Assembly: GCA_033807695.1 (NCBI GenBank)
Contig: CM066304.1
Coordinates: forward strand, 1,550,001-1,614,000
Direction: 5' to 3'
Length of the DNA stretch: 64,000 nt
DNA from: Daedaleopsis sinensis
Lineage: Eukaryota; Basidiomycota; Agaricomycetes; Polyporales; Polyporaceae
This document shows positions 1 through 10,020 of this stretch, in pieces. Within the stretch, counting starts at the first letter, position 1. Each line of letters starts with the position of its first letter. The notes beneath the pieces are model-generated. The model saw only the letters and a program-made list of their open reading frames with translations, searched no databases and had not been told where the DNA came from. Made by a program: the position numbers and the translations under genes.

Positions 1-1010
1 TCGGGTAATTTCGCCTTGATTTGTTCTCGCTGGTCCTCCGGGACCTGGAGCCAAAGGTCTCCGCTATTTTGCGAAATGCGTTTTCGGAGCTCGACAGCTG
101 CTAGTTGCCGGACCTGATGTAGTTGTCAGCTACACGCGTTGACAATCGGCTGCAGTCGCAAGCTCGGAATAGATGCACTGTATGGGTGTTGACATCGATC
201 CCCAAACCAAACATATCCTGTGAAATGCCGGTGTCCGCATGATGATGGCTATCGCAACACGAGACTGGGTTGAGACGTGTGAGGCACCTAGCATATTGGT
301 TTGCCAGAATACACCAAGCACCAAATGGTCGCGATGAACTCAATGTTCCATGCTCGCGCGGAACGACAGGAACAATTGTCGGAGGAGGGACGTTGCAGCC
401 CAGCGACGACGGACTCGAATCGTGGGCCGACACTATGCGCCACACTTTGTGGGCACCCAATGTACAAGATGAATGTGGAAGAATTAGAATACTCACTCCT
501 TGCTCCGGAGAGTTTGCTATGATGCTTGTGAGGGCGGGAATGCATTGCGCGTTCTGATAGAACTCTCGGTTGAGCGTAGTCGTAGCCTGACGTGCGTATG
601 TGAGACAAAAGAAGTCAAAAGAGCGGATCGGGTGAGGCGATCCCTCACCTGCTTCAACTGAACAGTATCATTTGAGGTGAACTGTACGAGGAGGGCGTGC
701 AGGTTCTGCACGAAGGCGGGCTATTATCTCTGTCAATCAGAACGCGTCTATGGGTATGCAGGCAGTATTCACATACATCCATAACGGCGGCGAGAAGAAG
801 AGGGGATAGGGAGACGGGAAGGAGGAAAGGAAGGAGGAGGTGGTAGAGATGATTGTGCTATAAGAACGCGCCCAAACTGATTTCTTTCCAAAATTTTGGC
901 TGAGTTTGGATCTCGCTTGGCCACGTGCTTGTCTAATCTCTCTGGCGCTCCGCCTCGGCTTAAGTGACAACGTATATGCTAACATTCAACGCAGAATAAC
1001 ATACTTACAT
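1..1010. other. No supported gene (left edge)
   Basis: I see no conserved domain, splice-supported exon chain or RNA gene here. Short open frames exist on both strands but none resembles a known protein. A purine-rich tract lies around 785-845. A reading frame ending at a TAG near 102-104 could be the tail of a gene entering from the left, but about 30 codons are too few to support that. Confidence 0.5.
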
Positions 1011-1111
1011 GGCGCTGTAGTGTAGCGGTTATCACTTGAGATTCTGAACCGGGTCTTCAACCTGCGATCCTCTAATATTCTCAAGACCCAGGTTCGATTC
1101 CTGGCAGTGCC
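1011..1111 (+). tRNA. tRNA-Gln (CTG) with a 31-nt intron
   Basis: The sequence folds as a cloverleaf. The acceptor stem GGCGCTG pairs with CAGTGCC. The D arm is at 1020-1035. The anticodon stem TGAGA (1037-1041) pairs with TCTCA (1079-1083). The T arm is CCAGG-TTCGATT-CCTGG. The loop TTCTGA places anticodon CTG at 1044-1046, and an intron of about 31 nt (1048-1078) follows position 37, the canonical site for nuclear tRNA introns. An Arg-TCT reading needs a shifted stem and fits the D-arm spacing less well. Confidence 0.85.
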
Positions 1112-1408
1112 TGTTGCTTGACTTCGGATTGACCTTTATTTTTTAGCGAAAGCGTGTTGTAGGACCGTCCAATGTCGACGTCCATCCCTCTGAGCACTAC
1201 TTGCGGTCTTGGTATGAGACTACATACATGCCAAGAATCTGTCCAGAATCGCCACTCTGGCCTCGTGATAATACTCGAGAGACTGTCCATCCTCTCGTCA
1301 ATGGATCCTCATTCCTAGGGAAGACTACACGCAACTTGAGAGAATATTGTTGGATTATGATACAGATAATACAACACGTCATCCCAACGAGATATATCCA
1401 AAACGTGC
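1112..1408. other. Spacer between tRNA-Gln and the thiolase 3' end
   Basis: No gene is seen. The stretch 1146-1196 is one copy of a dispersed repeat whose inverted partner lies at 45275-45307. The thiolase polyadenylation region must lie here. Confidence 0.5.
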
Positions 1409-2909
1409 TCACTGCTCGCTCACGAAGATCGCGGCCATACCCATACCAGACCCGATGCACATACTTGTGCAGAAGATCTTGCCACCTGTCTGCTTCGCAA
1501 TGTTGAGACCGGTGGCAACCTGCCGTGCGCCAGCTATACGTGTCATTCAGCCACAGGATTCATGCAGCATCGAAATGAAGCACGTACTGCAACCCAGAGG
1601 GTGGCCGATCGCGATGGCACCACCGTTGAGGTTGACCTTCTCAAAGGGAATGCCGAGGTGTTGTACGGAGAACACGGCTTGACTAGCGAACGCCTCGTTG
1701 ATCTCATAGAAGTCGACCTCATCTTTCGTGAGACCGGTCTGCTCGAGGACCTTCGGGATCGCGTATGCAGGGCCGACACCCATGATGCGAGGGGGAACAC
1801 CGACGGCGGTAGCAGCGACGAACTTGCCGACAATGGGCAGTCCGAGCTTCTTGGCTACTGAACGGCGGGCCAGTATGACGGCAGCAGCACCGTCCGAGAC
1901 CTGCGACGCGTTACCTGAGCAATAAAGTGAGCTTCGGCGAAGATGCTTTGAAGGTCAATGACATACCGGCATGTGTAGAACCGTCCTTCGCGAACGCGGG
2001 CTTGAGCTTCCCGAGCGACTCGGCAGTGACACCGTCACGGACACCGTCGTCGCGGTCGACGATGACTTCAGACTCCTTCTCAGTTTTGGGGTCGATAATC
2101 TTGACCTTCAAGGGCACGATCTCGTCCTTGAACTTGCCGGCCTTCTGTGCTGCAGCCGCCTTTTGGAACGACTTCGCGGCAAACTCGTCCTGGACCTGGC
2201 GGGTAATCTTGTAGTCGGCGGCAACGTTCTCAGAGGTGATACCCATGGGGATGAGACAGTCCTCCGACTCCTGGCACGAAAGAACCTTCTCGGAGAAACC
2301 GTCGGGCATGGCACCACCGCCGTAGCCAAACGTCATAGACTCGACACCGGCGCCTGGGCAACATCACTCGTGAGCGGAAGGAATCTTGGTGGATACGCCA
2401 GGTTACACGTACCAATGCCAATGTCAATCTGCCCGGTGGTAATCTCGCCCGCGATGATGTTGACCGCCTGGAGACCGGAGGCGCACTGCCTGTTGGTAGT
2501 GCTGATGGGGACGGTGTTCGGGATGCCCGCGTGGAGCGCGGCCATACGCGCGGCGCTCGCGCCTCCGCCTGCAGGAAGGACATTGCCAACGATGATGTCG
2601 CCAACAACAGCAGGGTTGAGGCCGGCCTTCTTCACGGCGGCGCTGAGCACCCCAGAGAGGAGCTCTTCTGGCCGAGTGTCCTTGAAGCCTCCCTTCTTCG
2701 CCTGCATTTTGACGCGTCAGTCCTCCGCCTGCGCCGACCTCGCCGACTGCACCACCTCCGGCGAGTCTATGAGTTGATAGGTTACACACCTTGGTGATGG
2801 CGGAACGAACAGCGGCGACGATGACGATGTCATTGTCGTTCTGTGCAAGAGCCCGAGCCTTGGGCGTGCCGGCGGCAAAGTTTTGGATGCGCTGGGTAAT
2901 GGAAGACAT
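1409..2909 (-). CDS. 3-ketoacyl-CoA thiolase (acetyl-CoA C-acyltransferase)
   Basis: This enzyme catalyses thiolytic cleavage of 3-ketoacyl-CoA to acetyl-CoA and a shortened acyl-CoA, the last step of beta-oxidation. I read five exons: 2909-2790, 2701-2413, 2353-1967, 1914-1588 and 1533-1409. They sum to 1248 nt, or 415 aa, the usual size for a fungal thiolase. The family catalytic residues are visible: the acyl-accepting Cys113 in NRQCASG, the NEAFA motif, His370 in GHPLGC, and Cys400 in SMCIGSGMG. The N-terminus has RIQNFAAGT, where peroxisomal thiolases carry the PTS2 signal (R-L/I-x5-H/Q-L). The H/Q-L pair is missing, so peroxisomal import through PTS2 is uncertain, and the C-terminus (SEQ) is not a PTS1. 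The protein resembles the peroxisomal 3-ketoacyl type more than cytosolic Erg10, but I could not compare them directly. The start is the first ATG in frame before the conserved N-terminal beta strand. Confidence 0.93.
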
Positions 2910-3497
2910 GGCTGTGTATGCGCGAGGCTGAGCGGGGGTGTGGGGGTGGTCGAAGAGGAGAAAGGCGGGCGTCGAGAGTCGGGACCGGGGAGGATATAAA
3001 AGGAGGGCCGTTCTGTGCCTCATTCGGTGATGAGGTGAGCGGCCGGTTCCATGCTCTCCCCGACCCATGTGAATTCTACCCCGCATCCCCGCTAGCGCCC
3101 AAGTAGATTCGGGAAGGAATCACACTCTTATCGACCTACCGGCTACTACTCCTCCGCCTCGTCTTCACCGGCACCAGACCGGCACCCTTAAGCACCTTAT
3201 TAATCTTCTAGGCCTGAGGCCTCAGCCTCGAGCTTGAAAGCTTGACGAATGATAGGAGTGAATTAGGAATAGCGTTGTGAGAAGGTATGGAAAGACAAAT
3301 AGGGCCAAAATGATAGAGATACAGCAGCGATTGCGATGCAGTCAACAAGATACATGTACAGCAAATACATGGCAGAGTCGATCCACGGCATGATATAGCA
3401 AGCACATCACAGCATGAAGTGGTCCATGTCCGAGAACGAAGAGCATGAAAGCAACCCAAGCCCAAGTAGGAAGAAGTTAGGACAACAACTCGTCAGC
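2910..3497. other. Thiolase upstream region and BTB gene 3' region
   Basis: No gene is seen between the thiolase start and the BTB gene stop, both on the minus strand. The thiolase promoter should lie at its left end. A TATA-like AT stretch is at 2993-3000. Confidence 0.45.
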
Positions 3498-4665
3498 TCA
3501 CGCAGCCACAGCATCCTGAGCCTGCTGTGCAGCCGCGGGCTTCAGCCCAAACCACACCGGGATCAACGCCCACACCTCCCTACGCGCATCCGCGACGGAC
3601 ACCGAGAAGTCCTCCTTGCACGCCACGCAGATCCTCAGCCCGCACTGGCGCGTCCCGTCCGAGAAGTCCGTGCGCGAGAGCATCTCGACCGCCTGCATGA
3701 GCGAGAACAGCGGGTCCGCGTCGCGCCCGGTCGCGATCCCGCTCACGGCGCGCAGCAGGTTGAGCATGATGAAGTAGAACGACTCCTTGCAGTGGTGCCC
3801 GTCCCCGTGGGCGCGGTTCAGGCAGTTCTCGGACAGCCGGCGGCCGCTGAGCTCCTTGTCGATGAACGTCGCGATGAACCGCTGGCCCTCCTCGCGCCCG
3901 CGGAACGCCGCGAGCAGGTCTATGTCTTCCAGCCGCAACACGATGCCGTCCGGGTTCGAAGGGTCGAGCTTCTCCCTCGAGTGCGTGCGGTATCGCGAAG
4001 GGAGGAGGGTAGGCGTTACGGAGGCCCCGGCGGCGATCTTGCGTGGGCCGTACCGAGAGAGGTCGTATAATGCCGCAGGGAGGACGTGCTCAAGCTGGAA
4101 CTCTTGTGCGAATTGGATGACGAGGATGGGGTGCGGGAAAGCTTCGCGCGGGTTGTAGCGTGTGTTGTATGTCGCTAGCCGCTCGCGCTTGTCCCACCCG
4201 AGGAGCGTCGTCGGCCAGTCCGTCTCCAGACGAGTCAAGCATCTCTCACGGAGACTTTCGAATTGGTACTTCGTGGACATGCGCAACACAGCCGCGATGG
4301 TGCAGAAATCTTTTGCGATGGGTTTGGTGAAGTATCTGGATGGAGATACACAGTGTCAGTGTTTGTCTGTGTCAGCCTCCGGGGAGAACTCACAAGCCAT
4401 CGTAGAGTGCCTCCAGAAGGTGGAGCATGTCCGCCGGGTCATCGTAAAGCTGCACCCAAGGACATCCGTCGATAACATCGGTGGCTGGTTGAGGTCCTAG
4501 AGAAAGCATGTCGCGGAAGAGGTCTGAATGGCGCACGAGCTGACCCTGATGAACTTTGTATGCGACATCTTCAACGAGCAAGATGATGCTGCCATCAGTG
4601 AACCAGAAGTCCGACGTCTTGTAGTCATCCAGGCTTGGCGAGAGGTTGTCAGTTGTAGAGGGCAT
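3498..4665 (-). CDS. BTB/POZ domain protein
   Basis: There are two exons (4665-4394 and 4335-3498, 1110 nt, 369 aa) joined by a 58-nt intron with a GTGAGT donor. The N-terminal 100 residues read as a BTB/POZ fold: FWFTDGSIILLVEDVAYKVH, then a hydrophobic helix and LHLLEALYDG. BTB domains mediate dimerisation and often recruit cullin-3. The remaining roughly 260 residues match the large basidiomycete BTB-only family that has no other named domain; they include an F-A-Q-E-F-Q-L-E-H-V-L-P helix and an HCKESFYF segment. An in-frame ATG at 4728 would add 21 residues. I prefer 4665 because the BTB core follows it at the usual distance. Substrate and partners cannot be inferred from sequence. Confidence 0.85.
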
Positions 4666-4996
4666 CTCTGAAGCTTGAAAGAGATGTTGTCGGACGAAGG
4701 CTGGGGGCTGAACGGCAAACACGAGCAAAGTTCGCGGAGTTATAACGTTGGAAATTGTAGTCGAGTCTGTTACCAGCCACTACGACGACGATGCGACCCG
4801 GAGGGACGATTCGCCGGCTTAGGCCAGAAAGCAACGGGTAGGCCATAATGCATAAGCGCCTAATGTGAAGAGGAACGACAGGAAACCACCAACGAACACA
4901 ACTCCCGGTGGGTAATATATAGGAATACATCCGTCGACGAATGAGAAGCAAAGTGGCCGTAGACAAACCCCAAGCCGCAAATCATAATCAGCGTGA

Positions 4997-6661
4997 TCAA
5001 TGCGTGTTCGACCCCGAATTACGAGAGAGCCGTGAGTGTCGTCTGGAGGGTATATGAGCAGGCGGTGGTGATGCTGTACGATTGGCCTGGTTGTGCTGTG
5101 CCGCGTGTATGGCCGGGGGATGTGAAGGAATTAGGCCAGGGGGAGGACCTGCCATCATATACACCGGCACGGCCTGGTGTGCCTCTGGCGACATGGATGT
5201 AGATGAGGAATCCGTCGCATTGTGTACCATGGGCGAGGTCATGGGCGACTGGTAGACGTAAAGTGGTTGTGGGGGCGCAAAGTAGTAGCTGTACGATATC
5301 GCGTGTTGTCCCTGCCCGTGTGAAGACGCGCCCGGAGATGGGAACAGGCCGGGAGAGGTCATGTAGCTTGCAGGAGTACGCCCCTCGAGTGGTGGCCGGT
5401 GTCCGGAACGTACGCTCGCGGACGCTTCACTGCGTGGCAGCCGCAAAGGGGCAGTGCGCGCCGACCCAAGGCCCCCACCAGCGAGCAGGTCTATGTCCTG
5501 GTGTTTGTTGACGGTGTACCACGAGCCAGCCGGCTTCGCCTTGCCCACGTGGGCTCTCCTTGACCGTGCGGGGACGTAGTCCTGAGCAACACGGTCGGAC
5601 ATCCAAGGGAGGGTCTTTAGCTCGTGTAACCAGTCCTTCGCACGCGATAACTGTTCGCGGATTGATTCCTCTGGAGGGGCGAAACGGATAGGGGGTTCCA
5701 TTTTGCGATAGTCGCTTGCGAGGACGGGATCGACAACCTCGGGCTCGTTGGCAGGACGGAAGCGTGGACTACTGCCGATGAGGGATGCGGCAGGGGCCGG
5801 CGAGCTGGTCCGGCGCGACGAGCGCACCTGACTGACCCGCTGCTCGCTGACGCGTTGTTGACTGCTCGGTCGCGTGGCATCTGCGTACGACAACTCTGTT
5901 GGGGGCTTTGGCTCCGCGGGCATCTCGAGACCTTGAACATAGTGGACGTTCTCGGGATTGGGGACAGTGGTTCCAGGATCATCGTAAGCGGGAAGGAAGT
6001 GTGACGGCCCGCTTTCCTGCTCTGTACCGGGCGCACCTTTGCGCGTCGCCTTGCGGTCGTAAAACGTGCTCTTCACGACCGCCATCGGGAGCCTCCGTAA
6101 TCCACTCACGAACCCGCCCACGAACTGCTTCGTCCGCCCCTTATGCTTGATCTCTGGTTGTGGCTCTGGCTCCCGAGGGAAGACGCGGAATGCATTGGGG
6201 TCATTCTCCGGGATGAACTGCTCTTGCAGGGGTGGGCCAGGATACTCCGCATAACTGTATTCGTCTTCATTTATGCTCTGTCCGATCGTCATGTTCTCCT
6301 CTGGCTCCCAGTCGCGATCGTCTCGAGGTTCGGACATGGGTCCTCCATGGTATGACCCTGGCTCGGGCTCTGGGCCAAGCTCCGAGGGAGCGGGGTACGA
6401 TGGCTGGAAGTCGGACACAACACGAGACTGGGCAGGGGAAGGTTGGGGAAGAGGCCGAGAGGCGGCCGACGAGGGCCTGGCGGTGAAGGGGGGAGGCGAT
6501 AGCATGCCATTGGACATGCCATTGGATATCCAGCTGGGACTGCTGCCAGTGGTGCGACTGTATCGTGGGGTGCGACGAGTAGGATATCCGTTGTTCTGTC
6601 GGGAGAGTGTGTCGGGGTAGAGGTTGTTGTCTCTGTACTGACTGTCATTGTAGTCTGCCAT
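4997..6661 (-). CDS. Proline/serine-rich, intrinsically disordered protein
   Basis: One uninterrupted exon of 554 aa, unusual in this intron-rich neighbourhood. There is no signal peptide, membrane segment or catalytic motif that I recognise. The composition is Pro/Ser/Arg/Tyr-rich and low in complexity throughout, which indicates disorder. A more ordered segment lies around residues 170-210 (KGRTKQFVGGFVSGLRRLPMAV and following), where a short basic amphipathic stretch occurs, and another around residues 335-395 (SIREQLSRAKDWLHELKTLPWM). The start is the ATG at 6661; an upstream in-frame ATG at 6700 would add 13 hydrophobic residues. Function is unknown. It looks like a basidiomycete-specific scaffold-type protein. 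Confidence 0.7.
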   Translation of the reverse strand: MADYNDSQYRDNNLYPDTLSRQNNGYPTRRTPRYSRTTGSSPSWISNGMSNGMLSPPPFTARPSSAASRPLPQPSPAQSRVVSDFQPSYPAPSELGPEPEPGSYHGGPMSEPRDDRDWEPEENMTIGQSINEDEYSYAEYPGPPLQEQFIPENDPNAFRVFPREPEPQPEIKHKGRTKQFVGGFVSGLRRLPMAVVKSTFYDRKATRKGAPGTEQESGPSHFLPAYDDPGTTVPNPENVHYVQGLEMPAEPKPPTELSYADATRPSSQQRVSEQRVSQVRSSRRTSSPAPAASLIGSSPRFRPANEPEVVDPVLASDYRKMEPPIRFAPPEESIREQLSRAKDWLHELKTLPWMSDRVAQDYVPARSRRAHVGKAKPAGSWYTVNKHQDIDLLAGGGLGSARTAPLRLPRSEASASVRSGHRPPLEGRTPASYMTSPGLFPSPGASSHGQGQHAISYSYYFAPPQPLYVYQSPMTSPMVHNATDSSSTSMSPEAHQAVPVYMMAGPPPGLIPSHPPAIHAAQHNQANRTASPPPAHIPSRRHSRLSRNSGSNTH

Positions 6662-7026
6662 GGCAAGAAGGAGAGATGGCAAGGTAGCAGGGAATGGCAA
6701 GACAGGTGAGACCGCCCGGCTCTAAGAGAAGACACGCAGCCAGGCTCCACGAGGGCGCAACGAGGCAGGAAGTGAATTCTTGGTAAAAAGTGCGAGAACG
6801 TACCGCACACTAGAAGGGCCCGTGTCCGTTCACAAGCAGCGAGCACTGAGCGTCGACGTCGAGCAGCAGACCATCATCGCAGAGCATGCGAGGCGAGGAC
6901 ACTGTGCGTAACTGCATACAGATTAGAGTTTCGTAGAAAGAGCGAGTCGGGCCTCGGGCTCCTCGAGGCACCACCGCTAAGGCCAACGCGCCACCAGGGC
7001 GCCATTAGGTGGCTGAAAACAAAAAG
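6662..7026. promoter_or_regulatory. Upstream region of the disordered-protein gene
   Basis: There is no gene in this 365-bp stretch between the start of the minus-strand gene and tRNA-Pro. It should contain the promoter and 5' leader of the former. I recognise no specific element. Confidence 0.35.
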
Positions 7027-7125
7027 GGCCCAACCGGGAATTGAACCCGGGACCTCGCGCAGTCATTGCTTGTTAAGCAGGGCGGTAAACCCGAAGCGCG
7101 AATCATACTACTAGACCATTGGGCC
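7027..7125 (-). tRNA. tRNA-Pro (CGG) with intron, copy 1
   Basis: Read on the minus strand, the acceptor GGCCCAA pairs with TTGGGCC, the D arm is GGTCTAGTAGTATGATTC, the anticodon stem is CGCGC/GCGCG and the loop TTCGGG gives anticodon CGG. An intron of about 28 nt follows position 37. The T arm is CCGGG-TTCAATT-CCCGG. Downstream is a T run (AAAAA at 7021-7025 on the plus strand), a pol III terminator. A near-identical copy lies at 38370-38467 in the opposite orientation. Confidence 0.9.
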
Positions 7126-7282
7126 ATGGCCACAGGTCAGATCTCGGGTACCTGTTCACCACGTCTATTTCCACAGCGTCTAACCCGGATATCATCGTCA
7201 TGTTATGCCTCTTCGGACTTCCTCCATGACTATCTCTATTTACTCTGAGAGCTGAGTATCATTTGGCTAGTAGGTTGTGATT

Positions 7283-8586
7283 ATGGTGTGTGATATCTGT
7301 ACAGCACGAGGACGATTGTGACTGACATGCTCGCATTTAGTATGGTGATATCGAAGACCTCGTCCTTTCAGGGAGACTCTTCAACCCTCCATCTCGCTCG
7401 AGCTCCCCCGTACGGTCCAGATCTCCATCTCCTGGATCAGCTCCATGGCCCACTAAAGATGGCGATTTCGATTACGACTCTGATGCAGAAAGACGGGCAT
7501 CTGTCGACGCCCATATCGCGTCGCAGCAGCAACAGGAATCCATCGGTATGGGCCCCGGACGTACCGGTGTGAAAGGCGTCATTCGTGACCGCGACGAGGC
7601 GGAATCGATTGCGCGCACGAAACGCGCTCAGGAAATCCGGGAACTCAACCGTGTCATGGAAAAGGCGAGCCTGGGTGGGAAAACCTGGGCGGAGGAGGAC
7701 AAGGAGCGGTTAGCTGAACTCGCTGCACTCGAACGCCGTTCTGGGGCCAGCTCGTCGAGAGCCGCGAAGGGTGGTCGGTTTGGACATCTGCGCGAGGTGG
7801 GCGTGCGGAGCTTCGTCGATGCCGTGGAAGAGGACAGGAGTGTCTGGGTCGTCGTGCACATATACGACTCGGTACGTCATCGCGCCCATTCCTGGTCTTT
7901 CCCTCCTTGCAGTTTCCCTCGTGAGATGCTGCAACATCACCGATGCTATTCTGACCTTGCCGATCATTGCGTTCACCTGCAGTCTCTGGATCGTTGTGCA
8001 GCGGTTGATGAGACGCTCTCGCGACTCGCACGGTCCTACCAGTACACGAAGTTCTTGCGCGCCCGTGCAGGAGCTATCGGTTTCGCCTCGTCAGGATCAG
8101 CGAAGCCCAATCTCACTCAGCAGTCTTCCCTCTCCGTCTCTCGCTTTCCACCACGTGGACTAGTTGTGTCCAGTCGATCTCGCATAGAGGAGAAAGACGA
8201 ATTCTTCGATGACGATGTCGAGGATGAGAAGGGAAGGGCTAACGACGACGACGACGATATCGATGAGCAATGGGAGGATGATGAGGTCGACACGGACGTG
8301 CTGCCTACTTTGCTTGTCTATCGTGGCGGCGAGCTTGTGCACTCGTGGATACGCGTAGATTGGGAAGCCAAACAGGGCATCGAGGATCTGTTAAGGAGGT
8401 TTGCACGAAGGCGACTCATTGTCTACGCTGTGCCGTCTGACGCACATCTCTTCTAGACACAACATTCTCACTGCTCCGAGACATCTTGGAGGGGCAACGT
8501 CCGGCCATGATGCGCTCGATGAAGACGATGAGTTCTCAGACGACGGGGAAGAGCTCGTGTTCGGCAACAGTGATGACGAGCGTTGA
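7283..8586 (+). CDS. Phosducin-like protein (thioredoxin-fold)
   Basis: Proteins of this family bind G-beta/gamma or the CCT chaperonin and assist folding of beta-propeller proteins and tubulin or actin. I read four exons: 7283-7285, 7341-7871, 7983-8398 and 8457-8586. They total 1080 nt, or 359 aa. The body has an acidic/Ser-rich N-terminal region, a helical segment (RELNRVMEKASLGGKTW), then the thioredoxin-like domain: VWVVVHIYDS, the family hallmark spanning the second intron (Y-D-S-S-L-D-R-C-A), and DVLPTLLVYRGGELVHSWIR. An acidic loop of Asp/Glu is inserted before the last strand. The C-terminus is acidic (DDGEELVFGNSDDER). The frame before residue 2 closes with a TAG that overlaps a good acceptor, so the start is inferred to be a one-codon first exon (ATG then GTGTGT; 55-nt intron with CTGAC branch point). 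The rest of the model does not depend on this. Confidence 0.85.
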
Positions 8587-9318
8587 ACGTTAACGACTAT
8601 TTATCCCTGTGGTCTTTTGTCTGCTTCGCTTCACGCAACATCGACTGACGATTGTACTCTATCTGTAACCGTATGCGCACAATACTGACCATTGGAGGAA
8701 TAGAATCGCTTTTCTGGTCGACCTAGGAAGGAAGCCTAGTACCGTCCACTCTGTCATATCCCCTCGAGTTGGAGTGATCGCTGACCGACTCCTGCGCGTT
8801 GTCACAGAACGATCCTAGACTCTTTCGCAACTTGAGAAGCGTCTACTTCCGAAACACATACTGGCCCGCCTGTAGAGCAGCACATATCAGTCGCTTCTAG
8901 TACATAGAAGCCATAGCAGCTTGCTCTGAGTCTCTAGACTCTGAGTTTTCTTTCAAATCAAGCGGTGCCTTGTCGACCAGGCATTATTTGCCTTTTGAGT
9001 CCGACCCCTAACGTTACGACACGAGTGGGTTCCTTTGGACAGTGATCATATCTCTTCCCGTGACCGTTGACCTACCAGTCGGCGAGTGTCATTAGTATGA
9101 ATCTCGGTTCCATGCACCGTGCCTATACAGTACTGATTCTTAGCTCCCATGTATAGCTTCTGCGAACATTCCGCCAGCTGTGGCGATCCCAATTCTATTC
9201 CATAGTATAACGCGCATAAGGTAGTACAGACAGGTGGATGCGGAAGCTTCTTGATATTACAAATACATAGAACAGGTCAAAGACCGGCTCGCCCACAGGG
9301 CTCGAAGTGCAATCGGAA
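8587..9318. other. Convergent intergenic stretch, no gene seen
   Basis: This holds the 3' ends of the phosducin-like gene (plus) and the following minus-strand gene. No open frame here is convincing and no repeat stands out. Confidence 0.45.
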
Positions 9319-10020
9319 CTAAACTGGAACCACGACATTAATGTCCGCCTGGTATATGTTCCCAGTGACATGGTGCAGCGACACCAGTCGAAGGGAACCA
9401 ATGTTGAAAGCGGACGCATGGTCGGTGATCTTCCATGCGTTTACACCCAACCCTAGACCGTAATACGGGCTGTCCGTGTTGACCTGAAAGTCCCAGCGGG
9501 GTGCGGACTGTCAAAAAAATAACTCGGCGTTAGAGAAAGTCCGAATGACTACTAGAAGTGGAGGGAGACACACTTTCAAGAAGTCGGTGTACGCCTGCGC
9601 CACCCCGTAGGCGATGGAGCCATACGTGCCGTCGTGGTCGATAAGCAACGTATGCTTGTATGCTTCGTAGCCAGGCCACTGATGGACAAGCAGATGGTCA
9701 GCTGCTGCGGAAGATAGTCATAGGAAAGTAGACCTCAGACGTACACAGATGTGCAGCCAGATCTTCGAAGAAATGCCCGTTTAAAATCTGCAGGGTAGTC
9801 CCTTATGTTCCAGGAAGCCGGGGCTCTGCCGGTAGTACTTCGTGATGGCGCACAGGGGGGCGCCGTACCCGTCTGCGGAAAATTGGATAGAGAAGGGGAG
9901 AAACCCTGTGAAGACCAAGGAGTTGCGTGTCTTGGCGAAGAAGAGGTCGCTGGGGAATGTGCGTGGTACGCGGCGTAGGTCCACCAACGAGATCCCTGTC
10001 TGGATAGGGATAGCGGCCAT
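9319..10020 (-). CDS. Unrecognised small protein, partly resolved exons
   Basis: I do not recognise this gene. Three pieces look coding on the minus strand. The first runs from the ATG at 10020 (MAAIPIQTGISLVDLRRVPR) to about 9785. A middle exon ends at a GTGTGT donor near 9570 (reads ADHLLVHQWPGYEAYKHTLL). A last exon begins after TTGACAG near 9510 and ends at the TAG 9321-9319 (reads VNAWKITDHASAF and a hydrophobic beta-rich tail ending VVVPV). The last two exons join in frame. The join from the first piece is unresolved: the frame ends in TAA at about 9783, and the next open stretch (LNGHFFEDLAAHL) is in another frame. Either there is an intron I cannot place, or a frameshift. There is no signal peptide. 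The beta-rich C-terminus could be lectin-like, which is only a guess. Confidence 0.4.

Noticed and set aside
1036..1047. Reading the first tRNA as Arg (TCT).
   Set aside because: It needs the anticodon stem shifted by one, which breaks the D-arm spacing; the CTG (Gln) reading pairs all five stem bases.
2424..3086. Long minus-strand frame of 220 codons overlapping the thiolase.
   Set aside because: It is the wrong frame of thiolase exon 2 plus upstream GC-rich DNA; the thiolase frame explains the sequence.
3414..4070. 218-codon plus-strand frame.
   Set aside because: Antisense shadow of the BTB gene with Arg/Ala-biased composition.
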